From the NCBI GenBank assembly GCA_030749275.1, contig JASMKJ010000382.1, forward strand, positions 1 through 12,033: a stretch of 12,033 bases of DNA. The letters run 5' to 3'. Under the pieces are notes generated by a model. The model was not told where the DNA came from. It saw only the letters and a list, made by a program, of their open reading frames with translations, and did not search any database. This DNA comes from Acidimicrobiales bacterium. Lineage in GTDB: Bacteria > Actinomycetota > Acidimicrobiia > Acidimicrobiales > Poriferisodalaceae. A program made the translations under genes and the position numbers. Each line of letters starts with the position of its first letter. Within the stretch, counting starts at the first letter, position 1. Positions 1 through 6,265 of this stretch are shown in pieces.

Positions 1-78
1 ACACCGGGAACGCTTCTCCGTCACGGTCGAGGTTGAACAACAGCACAGTAAATCGAAGTTTGACCTAGGGGAGAGAGA
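1..78. other. Left-edge intergenic stretch with a possible minus-strand gene start
   Basis: This short stretch precedes the first complete gene. On the minus strand a GTG at 46-44 opens a frame running off the window edge and reading MLLFNLDRDGEAFPV, which looks protein-like. Its frame is closed by a TAG a few codons upstream, so GTG would be the only usual start. I see no Shine-Dalgarno sequence for it. A plus-strand frame (starting at base 2) is also open here, so the case is weak. The plus-strand ribosome binding site of the next gene lies at 67-78. Confidence 0.25.
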
Positions 79-966
79 ATGGAACTGGGAGCTGTTTTTC
101 CCACCTGTGAAATTGGCGATGACCCGATACAGATTCGCGATTGGGCTCAAGCCGCCGAGGGTCTCGGCTACGACTACATCGTCATATACGACCATGTTGT
201 CGGCGCCGAACACGCCGATCGAAAACCGGCTCTCACCGGTCCCTACACCCAAGATGACGCGTTCCACGAACCATTTGTCCTGTTCGGGTACTTGGCAGCA
301 GTTACAACTTCCATTGAGTTCGAAACCGCTGTGATCATCATGCCGCAACGCCAAACAGTGCTCGCCGCAAAGCAGGCTGCCGAAGTGGACGTGTTGTCCG
401 GGGGACGTCTTCGCCTCGGCGTCGGCACAGGTTGGAACTACGTTGAGTATGAGTCACTAGCGGTGAACTGGGCGCAAAGAGGCCGACTGCTGGACGAACA
501 AATTGAAGTCATGCGGGAGTTATGGTCCAACGACGTTGTGGACATCGATACCGATTTCCATCGGATAGACCGCGCGGGGATAGCGCCGCGACCCGGACGA
601 TTGATCCCCATATGGCTAGGCGGTTCATCGGAAGTCGCTATGCGCCGCGCTGCGCGTCTAGGTGACGGTTTCACCTTTGCCAGCGCGGGAAGCCGCACCG
701 TAGAAATGGCCGAAAAGCTCCGAGAAATTGTGGCGACAGCGAACCGGGACCCAGGTAGTTACCCAATTGAGTTCAATATGCCCTACGGCCTCGGTCCCAC
801 AAAGTGGGAGACCTTGACTCAGCAGGCTCAAGACGCATCCATCTCACATCTGTGCATCAACACCATGAGTGTGACATCTGAGTGGGCAGGAACCCCGCCG
901 TCGGGACTTGTATCTCCGGGAGATCACATCGTCGGCCTTGAACGTTTCATGCAGTCGGTGCGCTAG
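79..966 (+). CDS. LLM class F420-dependent oxidoreductase (luciferase-like monooxygenase fold)
   Basis: This is a 295-residue cytoplasmic TIM-barrel protein of the bacterial luciferase-like family, most like the F420-dependent Rv2161c-type branch. Such enzymes transfer hydride to or from F420 (some use FMN) on varied small substrates; the substrate here is unknown. Family signatures are the N-terminal strand MELGAVFPT, an 'IYDHVV' segment near residue 36, 'PQRQTVLAAKQAAEVDVLSG' at about 89-108 followed by GRLRLGVGTGWN (the cofactor phosphate-binding region), and IPIWLGGSSEVAMRRAARLGDGF at about 176-198. Length is normal for the family. The ATG at 79 is supported by a strong purine-rich site (AGGGGAGAGAG) immediately upstream. 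The stop is 10 bases from the end of the convergent amidohydrolase, with no hairpin between them. A second, clearly different LLM gene lies at 4780-5637. Confidence 0.9.
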   Translation: MELGAVFPTCEIGDDPIQIRDWAQAAEGLGYDYIVIYDHVVGAEHADRKPALTGPYTQDDAFHEPFVLFGYLAAVTTSIEFETAVIIMPQRQTVLAAKQAAEVDVLSGGRLRLGVGTGWNYVEYESLAVNWAQRGRLLDEQIEVMRELWSNDVVDIDTDFHRIDRAGIAPRPGRLIPIWLGGSSEVAMRRAARLGDGFTFASAGSRTVEMAEKLREIVATANRDPGSYPIEFNMPYGLGPTKWETLTQQAQDASISHLCINTMSVTSEWAGTPPSGLVSPGDHIVGLERFMQSVR

Positions 967-976
967 GCATTGACCG

Positions 977-2449
977 TTACTGCAACAACTGAGTCACTTC
1001 AGCTTCAACGGAGGTTCCTGCAAAGAAATCCGGGTCGTTCGCCGTCCAGAACCGAGCCGGGTTAGCGAACGTGAACTCGCGGAATTCGTCGAGGTCCATA
1101 ACCCCGTCCTCGACCAACTCCCACGCGTGGGGTAGCACCCGGTTCATGTGAATGACATCGAAATGCCCGATGTCGGATGAGAACAAAGCATTAATTCGTG
1201 CCCCCATTGGATTGACCTCAGTGTTGAATGCCGTCGCGTTCAACCGGTCATCAGCTTCGCACCCAAAATAGAAATTGGGTACGAAGAGATCCGCGATGTC
1301 TTCCTCTGTTTCGATCTCGCATGGCGCATAGTCATCGAGTTCCAGTTGGCCGCCGTCGTTGGTAGACGCGGCCGTGTTGAGGGCCGCAAATAACGCGTGA
1401 TCTCGGTCGGCCATCAGCTCTGCCATTCCGTCGGGACCGAATTCGGAGGCTAAATCGATCATCAAACCGTGATCAAGATTGGCAGGGTCGTTGTAATCAA
1501 GAGCAGCCCTATTGCGTTTCTCCCAGTGTTCAATCAGGTCGGCGTAAAGCTGACAGGCCCACGCGGTGCCGCCCTCAAGGAATCCCATCCGCAATTGTGG
1601 AAACCGGCGAGTAACGCCGCCGAGGAACATGGCTTTGCAGATGGCCTCACCGGTTGATGCGAAATGACCGATGTGGTTGTAGGTGAAATTGGTCGGTGAA
1701 CGACGCAGTGCGTAGCCCCGCCCTCCGGAGTGAAACGTGGGTGAAACGCCGTACTCCAGACATGCTTCCCAAACGGGGTCGTAGTCGTGGGGGCTATCTA
1801 TGCCGAACACGTCGTATGTGACCGATCCGAGGCGATGGGCTTTGGGGTCCCCTTCCTTCGCAGCGGGAACAGAGCGAGGAACCATTCCACTGAATAGGCA
1901 GGCCTTCAGCCCCAGTGATTCGCGAACATAGGCGATTTCTTCGATGGCCTCGTCAGGAGTGTGCATAGGTATTACCGCCGCTGGAGTCATTTGGTCGCTG
2001 TAATCAGCAAAGTATTCTGCGCTGAATATGTTGAATGCTCGGCATGCCGCCTTCCGTACTTCGTCATCGTTTTGCATGGCTGTAGCGAATCCACCGGTGG
2101 GATACATCACGCAAAAGTCGAGACCTAGTTCTCCCATTCGCTCAGCCAGCAGACCGGGCATCATGGCGGTCGCGCGGTCGCGTGTGTTTTTCATCGGCAA
2201 CATCCAAAATCCTGGGTGCCCATAGCCCATATGTGCTCTGCCGTCGGGCCCCATTTCTTGAACTGGGACGATCTCCTGGGTACCGGTGAATCCAGCTAAT
2301 GCTTTTTCTCCTCCGATTTGGTACATCCGTTCTTGGACCAGGGGGCCGAACTCAAGCCAATGAGCGTCAGAGTCAATAATGGGGTGAGTCAGATTTCCGC
2401 GGATCTCAGCAGCGGTACTTTCTTCGTGCTTCACGTCGGTGTTGTTCAT
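977..2449 (-). CDS. Amidohydrolase family protein (amidohydrolase 2 / ACMSD-like TIM barrel)
   Basis: This 490-residue metal-dependent hydrolase or decarboxylase belongs to the amidohydrolase-2 group, which includes ACMSD and related nonhydrolytic decarboxylases. The metal site is readable: D28-A-H30 in 'IIDSDAH' with E33 nearby, H240 in 'PTFHSGG', H259/H262 in 'NHIGH', and the catalytic D426 in 'FSSDIGHFD'. The C-terminal 'NPARFW' is also characteristic. Having D-x-H instead of the hydrolase H-x-H is common in this branch. At 490 residues it is longer than classical ACMSD (about 330); the extra length includes an acidic insert around 365-395. The ATG follows a G-rich stretch (GGTGGGGGG) about 6 bases upstream. 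It diverges from the CMD gene at 2628 and converges on the first LLM gene. The substrate cannot be read from sequence. No signal peptide is seen, so it is cytoplasmic. Confidence 0.88.
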   Translation of the reverse strand: MNNTDVKHEESTAAEIRGNLTHPIIDSDAHWLEFGPLVQERMYQIGGEKALAGFTGTQEIVPVQEMGPDGRAHMGYGHPGFWMLPMKNTRDRATAMMPGLLAERMGELGLDFCVMYPTGGFATAMQNDDEVRKAACRAFNIFSAEYFADYSDQMTPAAVIPMHTPDEAIEEIAYVRESLGLKACLFSGMVPRSVPAAKEGDPKAHRLGSVTYDVFGIDSPHDYDPVWEACLEYGVSPTFHSGGRGYALRRSPTNFTYNHIGHFASTGEAICKAMFLGGVTRRFPQLRMGFLEGGTAWACQLYADLIEHWEKRNRAALDYNDPANLDHGLMIDLASEFGPDGMAELMADRDHALFAALNTAASTNDGGQLELDDYAPCEIETEEDIADLFVPNFYFGCEADDRLNATAFNTEVNPMGARINALFSSDIGHFDVIHMNRVLPHAWELVEDGVMDLDEFREFTFANPARFWTANDPDFFAGTSVEAEVTQLLQ

Positions 2450-2627
2450 ACGGTGCCCCCCACCCGGTGTCCCTTGACCTTAGCCAGCAACGCCGAGGGC
2501 TGGTACACGAACTACCTCATTGGCTTTCGCTGCTCGGTCGAGTTTCGGAGAACGAGGGCCACGCGACACATCGGAATGTCAGACTGATGATAGTAAGAGG
2601 CTAAATATCTAAGGGGGAAACGTCGGG
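2450..2627. promoter_or_regulatory. Divergent intergenic region between amidohydrolase and CMD-like gene
   Basis: This 178-base spacer must carry the promoters of both flanking genes. For the rightward gene I see an AT-rich block, GCTAAATATCT near 2600-2610, as a possible -10 region, followed by a GGGGGAAA ribosome binding site at about 2611-2618. For the leftward gene, TAAGGT about 30 bases before the ATG (minus strand) fits a TANNNT -10 element. No clear -35 boxes or palindromic operator stand out. Confidence 0.4.
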
Positions 2628-2984
2628 ATGCAATCAGAGAGGTACAAAGCTGGAGCAGAAAAATTTGAAGAGGTCTATCCGCGGAAGGCTTCTGAAGAAC
2701 CTGAAGAGTTTGAACGCATGGCCATGGAAAATCTCTTTTCTGACTACTGGTCACGGGAGGGTCTGAGCACCCGCGATCGTCGTTTGCTGATTTTGGGTAT
2801 CGTCGCCGCCCAAGGCAACGACGCTATTTTGAAGCTGCAGTTCAGCGCTGGAATTGCAAAGGGCGATCTAAACGAAAGCGACCTAACCGAGATACCGATC
2901 TTTGTTAGTCAGTACGCAGGATTCCCACTGAGCGTCGTCGCCAACACCGCGGCCCGCAAAGTCCGAGACGGATTGTCTGACTGA
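2628..2984 (+). CDS. Carboxymuconolactone decarboxylase (CMD) family protein, small
   Basis: This is a 118-residue cytoplasmic protein of the CMD/AhpD-like all-helical fold. The diagnostic stretch is 'LSTRDRRLLILGIVAAQGND' (about 47-66), then 'LKLQFSAGIAKGDLNESDLTEI' and 'QYAGFPLSVVANTAARKV' (about 95-112), matching the PcaC-type pattern in which R/D and 'YAGFP' are conserved. There is no Cys-x-x-Cys, so AhpD-type peroxidase activity is unlikely. Members act as gamma-carboxymuconolactone decarboxylases or, often, have no known reaction. The ATG is preceded by GGGGGAAA at a spacing of about 9. It is followed on the same strand by a second CMD-like gene 121 bases downstream. That gene probably has its own promoter, so the two need not be one operon. 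Confidence 0.82.
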   Translation: MQSERYKAGAEKFEEVYPRKASEEPEEFERMAMENLFSDYWSREGLSTRDRRLLILGIVAAQGNDAILKLQFSAGIAKGDLNESDLTEIPIFVSQYAGFPLSVVANTAARKVRDGLSD

Positions 2985-3048
2985 CGAAGTGACCTCGGAG
3001 TGCATCTCGAACGCATGGCTCCGCACAGGTTCGTTGTGACTTGTTCAG

Positions 3049-3105
3049 GTGGGTAGGTACATCGGTGGCGAGTGCGTACTGGAGCGATTGGGCATACTAG
3101 GGCGT
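3049..3105 (+). promoter_or_regulatory. Putative -10 element and leaderless start for the second CMD-like gene
   Basis: CATACT at 3093-3098 resembles a -10 hexamer and ends 7 bases before the ATG at 3106. Transcription would then begin at or next to the start codon, giving a leaderless mRNA, which is common in actinobacteria. No good Shine-Dalgarno sequence is present. An in-frame GTG at 3049 would add 19 residues with no family similarity and would place this element inside the coding region, so the ATG at 3106 is preferred. Confidence 0.45.
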
Positions 3106-3666
3106 ATGTCCAATCGCCCCAATACACCTCGCGTTGAACCTTTGCCCAAAGCCCTTGAACAAGCCAAAGAGGCTATGAAGAGTTCGGCAGTCAACGCTGC
3201 AAACGTCACCGCAACTCTGGCGCACAACGAAATGGTGTCCATTGGTGTGGGAAGGTTCTCACGCCAGCTGCTCTTCAAAGGGTCGGTATCTCCCCGACTT
3301 CGAGAAATGGTCATCTTGCGCATGGGATGGAATTGTCAGTCGGTGTACGAATTCGGTCAACACACGCTCTTCGGGCTTGACGTTGGGCTCACACAACCTG
3401 AGATTTACTGGTTGACTAGGTCTGTCGGCGAACACAGCTGGGCAGAAGACGAAATCGCGTTGTTGGAGATGGTCGACGACCTATACGACGACGACTGTGT
3501 GTCCGATGCTACGTGGATGAAACTTACCCACTTCTTCTCGGTTTCAGAGGTGCTGGAGTTCATGGCGGCAGCACTTCAGTACCGATTAGTGAGCGGACTC
3601 TTGAACTCTTGTGGTGTGCAGCGAGATGCTGGAGTCCCGGGATGGCCTGAAGCACCGAAATCTTGA
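3106..3666 (+). CDS. Carboxymuconolactone decarboxylase family protein, larger form
   Basis: This is a 186-residue cytoplasmic CMD-fold protein of the longer subtype. The core motif is 'RLREMVILRMGWNCQSVYEF' (about 65-84) continuing into GQH, with C77, E82 and H86 as a candidate active-site set. A second helical segment follows, 'DEIALLEMVDDLYDDDCVSD' (about 115-134), and then an amphipathic 'EVLEFMAAALQYRLVSGLLN' stretch. Only one cysteine of a C-x-x-C pair is present, so a thiol peroxidase role by the AhpD mechanism is doubtful. Proteins of this subtype are often found beside flavin or 2OG oxygenases in catabolic clusters, with unknown reactions. It shares a strand with the smaller CMD gene upstream and the 2OG oxygenase downstream (155-base gap). 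The start at 3106 is chosen because of the -10-like element just upstream; GTG 3049 is the alternative. Confidence 0.82.
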   Translation: MSNRPNTPRVEPLPKALEQAKEAMKSSAVNAANVTATLAHNEMVSIGVGRFSRQLLFKGSVSPRLREMVILRMGWNCQSVYEFGQHTLFGLDVGLTQPEIYWLTRSVGEHSWAEDEIALLEMVDDLYDDDCVSDATWMKLTHFFSVSEVLEFMAAALQYRLVSGLLNSCGVQRDAGVPGWPEAPKS

Positions 3667-3821
3667 GTGAGAGGTTGACGGCTGTCGTCTCAATGTAGGA
3701 ATTGCTAAAGGGTCTCAAACATTTGTTCTCAGTGTTGTTGGTGGAAAGTTAAACGACAGTCGTACCGTTGAATGCAACGGTTCGCTGCGTTCGTTGAACC
3801 GCGCGAGACTTGAGCAGCAAT
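3667..3821 (+). promoter_or_regulatory. Palindrome-rich leader before the 2OG oxygenase
   Basis: This 155-base gap carries two related 11-mers, ACGGCTGTCGT at 3678-3688 and the perfect palindrome ACGACAGTCGT at 3753-3763, identical at 9 of 11 positions with starts 75 bases apart. Directly next to the second is a 7-bp inverted repeat, ACCGTTG-AATG-CAACGGT (3764-3781). An ATG inside its loop (3772) opens a 13-codon frame, MQRFAAFVEPRET, ending in a TGA at 3811-3813. These look like an operator pair plus a leader hairpin or small upstream frame. No convincing -10/-35 pair was found. Confidence 0.4.
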
Positions 3822-4745
3822 ATGTCTTCCAAACAAGCGTCTACCCGGCTACCTGTGATCGATGTAGGCCCCTATCTATCGGGTGTCTCTGGTGCGTTGG
3901 AAAGAACTGCTGAAGAGTTACGAGCGGCACTTGAAGAAATAGGGTTCTTGTCGATAGTTGGTCATGGAATCAAGTGGCAAATGGTTCAAGATATGTACGC
4001 CTGGGCCGCCCGCTACCACGAGTTAGATGACATCGCGAAATTCGACCACGAGATGACTTCTGCCTTGATGGGTTATGTGGGACTTGGTGGGGCAAAACGA
4101 GGCGACCGACCTCATGCTCTCAACGCTGCATTCTTTATGGGGCGACCGGGTTCGAAGCGAAACCAGTTCCCTGATGAGGCGCTGTTGCCTGGCTTCAAGA
4201 GTGCTGCTGAAAGCTACTACCGCACTATGGAACGACTGTGCCACAAGCTTTTGCCCCTATACGCCGCAGCAGCAGACATGCCAGCCAGCTATTTCAAGAC
4301 GTTTTTTGACCCTGCTCTGGCGACACTACGAATGAGTCATTATCCACCGATTGCCGCTCAACCAGATCAGTGGGGAATCGACCCGCACAGTGATGCCGGA
4401 TTCATGACATTGCTCCCCACCAACGAGGTCAGTGGCCTCGCGATCAAATCCGACGATGGATGGTTCTCCGTAGAACAAGAACCTGAATCATTCGTAGTGA
4501 ATGCTGGGGACACGCTAAGAGCTTGGAGCAACAACCGGTTTCGTTCCACGAAACATCGAGCCTTGAATGTCGGTGCCGGTAATCGCTACGCGATTCCATT
4601 CTTCTTCGACCCTCGAGCTGACACCATGATCGAAGCACTCCCTAGTTGTGTCAATGATCTACGACCGATCGTGGTGGAGCCATACAGATATGGTGAGTAC
4701 CTCCAGAACTTCATGCGCGAGGGCTACATTCCCACGGCGAACTAA
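3822..4745 (+). CDS. Isopenicillin N synthase-like 2-oxoglutarate/Fe(II)-dependent oxygenase
   Basis: This 307-residue cytoplasmic double-stranded beta-helix oxygenase belongs to the IPNS/flavanone-hydroxylase-like group. It has the N-terminal non-haem dioxygenase signature 'LPVIDVGPYL' and the Fe(II) triad H189-x-D191 ('GIDPHSDAG') and H245 ('FRSTKHRALN'). R255 is the expected 2-oxoglutarate-binding arginine. The canonical R-x-S motif reads R-Y-A here (A257), so the usual serine contact to 2-oxoglutarate is missing. 'GDTLRAWSNNRF' just before H245 is typical. Length is close to the family norm. The ATG at 3822 is chosen; an in-frame TTG at 3810 would add four residues and overlaps the stop of a tiny upstream frame. 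Ribosome binding sites for either are weak. The substrate is unknown. It converges on the LLM gene at 4780 across a short hairpin. Confidence 0.88.
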   Translation: MSSKQASTRLPVIDVGPYLSGVSGALERTAEELRAALEEIGFLSIVGHGIKWQMVQDMYAWAARYHELDDIAKFDHEMTSALMGYVGLGGAKRGDRPHALNAAFFMGRPGSKRNQFPDEALLPGFKSAAESYYRTMERLCHKLLPLYAAAADMPASYFKTFFDPALATLRMSHYPPIAAQPDQWGIDPHSDAGFMTLLPTNEVSGLAIKSDDGWFSVEQEPESFVVNAGDTLRAWSNNRFRSTKHRALNVGAGNRYAIPFFFDPRADTMIEALPSCVNDLRPIVVEPYRYGEYLQNFMREGYIPTAN

Positions 4746-4758
4746 AAGATAGTGATGC

Positions 4759-4778
4759 TCAGTTTGAGGCAAAACTGA
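4759..4778. terminator. Hairpin between convergent genes, probable bidirectional terminator
   Basis: A perfect 7-bp inverted repeat, TCAGTTT-GAGGCA-AAACTGA, fills most of the 34-base gap between the convergent 2OG oxygenase and LLM stops. On the plus strand it is followed by a short TTT. The stem is AT-rich and the T tract weak, so efficiency is uncertain, but its position between two convergent stops supports a termination role. Confidence 0.5.
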
Positions 4779-4779
4779 T

Positions 4780-5637
4780 TTAGCTGTACTGATCTTTGAA
4801 CTCAGAGATCTGATCGAGCTTGGGGATTACCGTGTCCGCGTCAGCTGGCGGAAGTGTGAACACAATGCGGTTACATCCCGCTTCGATGAGACCATCAACG
4901 ATTTCTGCTTTGGGTGGTGTTCCGAATTGCCCGAAGTCGAACGAATCGGGGTCGCGACCGGCATCGGATGCCATCTGCTTGAGCGTAGTGATCTGTTCAG
5001 CGAAGTCGTAGCGGCCGCTGATAGGCATGAAACCATCGCAGTATTCAACGATGTCGTTCATCGTTTTTGGTCCTGCAGCGCCACCCAAGATGATTGGTGG
5101 ATGCGGTTTTTGAGTGGGCTTAGGCCACTGCCAACTGGAGCTGAAGTCGACGTGTTCACCATGGAACTCTGCTTCATCGTTGATCCAAAGTTCTTTCATA
5201 GCGAGGATGCGTTCGCGCATTACAGCCCGACGTTCGGTGAATTTCACACCGTGATGATGAAGTTCTTCTTTGTTCCAGCCGTAGCCGATCCCGAAAAGAA
5301 ATCGCCCGTTGGTTAGTGCATCAACCGTCGCAACACTTTTTGCTAACCAAATAGGGTCTCTTTGCGGTACCAACGTGATCCCGGTGCCAAGTTTGATTGT
5401 GCTGGTTACGGCTCCCGCCATTCCTAGTGCCACGAACTGATCATGTGTTCGCCAGTACTCCTCGGGCAGAGGTGGTGCTTGGGGATTCAAACCCCACGGG
5501 GTTTCGCGGCTGGTGGGGATATGGCTGTGCTCTGGGAACCAAATTGACTCAAACCCTCTGTCCTCAGCTTCTTTAGCGAGAGTCATGGGGTCAATCGCTT
5601 TGTCGGTGGGGAACATGTTTACGCCGAAATCAGTCAT
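4780..5637 (-). CDS. LLM class F420-dependent oxidoreductase
   Basis: This 285-residue luciferase-like TIM-barrel protein is of the F420-dependent type. Motifs include 'GFESIWFPEHSHIPTS' (about 28-43), 'TLVPQRDPIWLAKSVATVDA' (about 88-107) followed by LTNGRFLFGIGYGWN (cofactor phosphate loop), and 'PPIILGGAAG' near 180. The C-terminal region ends in 'LPPADADTVIPKLDQI'. Length is normal. It differs clearly from the LLM protein at 79-966 in the insert after PEHSHIP and in the cofactor loop, so the two are paralogues and not a recent duplication. The ATG has no Shine-Dalgarno sequence; a TATGAT hexamer 6 bases upstream suggests a leaderless transcript. It appears to be a single-gene unit bounded by the convergent hairpin at 4759-4778 and by the terminator at 5724-5753 that ends the upstream minus-strand unit. 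Substrate unknown. Confidence 0.9.
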   Translation of the reverse strand: MTDFGVNMFPTDKAIDPMTLAKEAEDRGFESIWFPEHSHIPTSRETPWGLNPQAPPLPEEYWRTHDQFVALGMAGAVTSTIKLGTGITLVPQRDPIWLAKSVATVDALTNGRFLFGIGYGWNKEELHHHGVKFTERRAVMRERILAMKELWINDEAEFHGEHVDFSSSWQWPKPTQKPHPPIILGGAAGPKTMNDIVEYCDGFMPISGRYDFAEQITTLKQMASDAGRDPDSFDFGQFGTPPKAEIVDGLIEAGCNRIVFTLPPADADTVIPKLDQISEFKDQYS

Positions 5638-5643
5638 GAGTTG

Positions 5644-5649
5644 ATCATA
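5644..5649 (-). promoter_or_regulatory. -10 element (TATGAT) for leaderless LLM gene
   Basis: On the minus strand TATGAT matches the sigma-70/SigA -10 consensus at 5 of 6 positions. It ends 6 bases before the ATG of the LLM gene, so the transcription start should coincide with the start codon. The bases between are CAACTC, with no ribosome binding site. No good -35 box is seen at the usual spacing. Confidence 0.5.
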
Positions 5650-5723
5650 ACCACGTCAAGAAGCCGGGTGCTCGGCTGAGCTTGGAAAGCTAACAATCTT
5701 GCCTAGGTACCTGACAAAAGGGC

Positions 5724-5753
5724 GATGAGCCCCCATAAAGCTGAGGGCTCATC
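5724..5753 (-). terminator. Rho-independent terminator after the ABM monooxygenase gene
   Basis: There is a perfect 9-bp inverted repeat, GATGAGCCC and GGGCTCATC, with a 12-base loop. On the minus strand it is followed by GCCCTTTTGTC, a short T tract. It lies about 90 bases past the stop of the ABM gene and upstream of the next minus-strand gene's -10 element, which fits an end of the RidA/ABM unit. On the plus strand no T tract follows. Confidence 0.65.
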
Positions 5754-5842
5754 AAATATCAGGATGGTTGAACACCCTTTGAGATCTAGGCGTCGGAGGC
5801 CATCCAAGAGGTTGGCTGTTTCTCAAATAGCCAGAAGCCCTG

Positions 5843-6136
5843 TTAGGCGTCGTGACTATCTAGATAGGTGACCTGGAGGTTGCCAGCCAATACTGGTGCA
5901 AGCAGTTCTGGAAGTCCGGTGTCCATCCTCCATTGCAGGTATGCCTGATGATTTTCTTTGAGCGCAAATTTCTCCCAGAGAACGACGGTGTCAGGATCCT
6001 TATCGTCGCTGTAAACCTCGATCGATTCGCAGCCTTCAAAGGCACGGGTATCGGCGAGAGCCTCGCGGAGGATTTCGATTAATTCGGGTCCCTTGCCTTC
6101 CTGGCAGGGAAATACAACATGAATAGTTTGAGACAC
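5843..6136 (-). CDS. ABM-domain (antibiotic biosynthesis monooxygenase-like) protein
   Basis: This 97-residue protein of the ABM/YgiN dimeric ferredoxin-like fold is cytoplasmic. Family members are cofactor-free quinol oxygenases (YgiN type) or otherwise act on small aromatic or polyketide substrates. Visible features are strand 1 'TIHVVFPCQEGKGPELIEIL', then 'GCESIEVYSDDKDPDTVVLW', the E-x-F-x-x-x-x-x-H-Q-x-Y block ('EKFALKENHQAYLQW', about 55-69) and a terminal strand 'LQVTYLD'. Length is right for the family. The start is GTG, supported by AAGGAAG 6 bases upstream (6143-6149). It is preceded on the same strand by the RidA gene, 129 bases away, and followed by a terminator. The frame continues after the TAA for 18 more sense codons to a TAG, described under findings. 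Substrate unknown. Confidence 0.87.
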   Translation of the reverse strand: MSQTIHVVFPCQEGKGPELIEILREALADTRAFEGCESIEVYSDDKDPDTVVLWEKFALKENHQAYLQWRMDTGLPELLAPVLAGNLQVTYLDSHDA

Positions 6137-6142
6137 GTTTGG

Positions 6143-6149
6143 CTTCCTT
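6143..6149 (-). promoter_or_regulatory. Ribosome binding site of the ABM gene
   Basis: AAGGAAG on the minus strand lies 6 bases before the GTG at 6136. It is a good match to the anti-Shine-Dalgarno sequence and decides the non-ATG start. Confidence 0.65.
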
Positions 6150-6265
6150 AATGAGTAGTGGTTGGCACGTGGATCCGAAGCTCATCACCTTTAACTGAAA
6201 TCGTCAACTTTTTCGACACCGTTGGGTATCCCAAGACGAGAAGTTCCTACAGGGACCGGTCGGAA

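Noticed and set aside
2318..2754. Open frames on both strands around the amidohydrolase/CMD divergent region
   Set aside because: They overlap the well-supported starts of both flanking genes, have atypical composition (for example a run of STEQRKP-like residues) and lack ribosome binding sites. The region is better explained as a promoter spacer.
2996..3023. Imperfect hairpin (CGGAG-TGC and GCA-TGG-CTCCG) between the two CMD genes
   Set aside because: It contains a three-base bulge and is not followed by a T tract, so the evidence for a terminator is too weak.
4927..5316. A 129-codon plus-strand open frame inside the second LLM gene
   Set aside because: It is antisense to a gene with clear family motifs along its whole length, has no ribosome binding site, and its translation shows no recognisable domain.
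6222..6234. Inverted repeat TTGGG-TAT-CCCAA between the RidA and ABM genes
   Set aside because: The stem is only 5 bp with no T tract on the minus strand, so neither a terminator nor an operator can be claimed; a single short palindrome is expected by chance.
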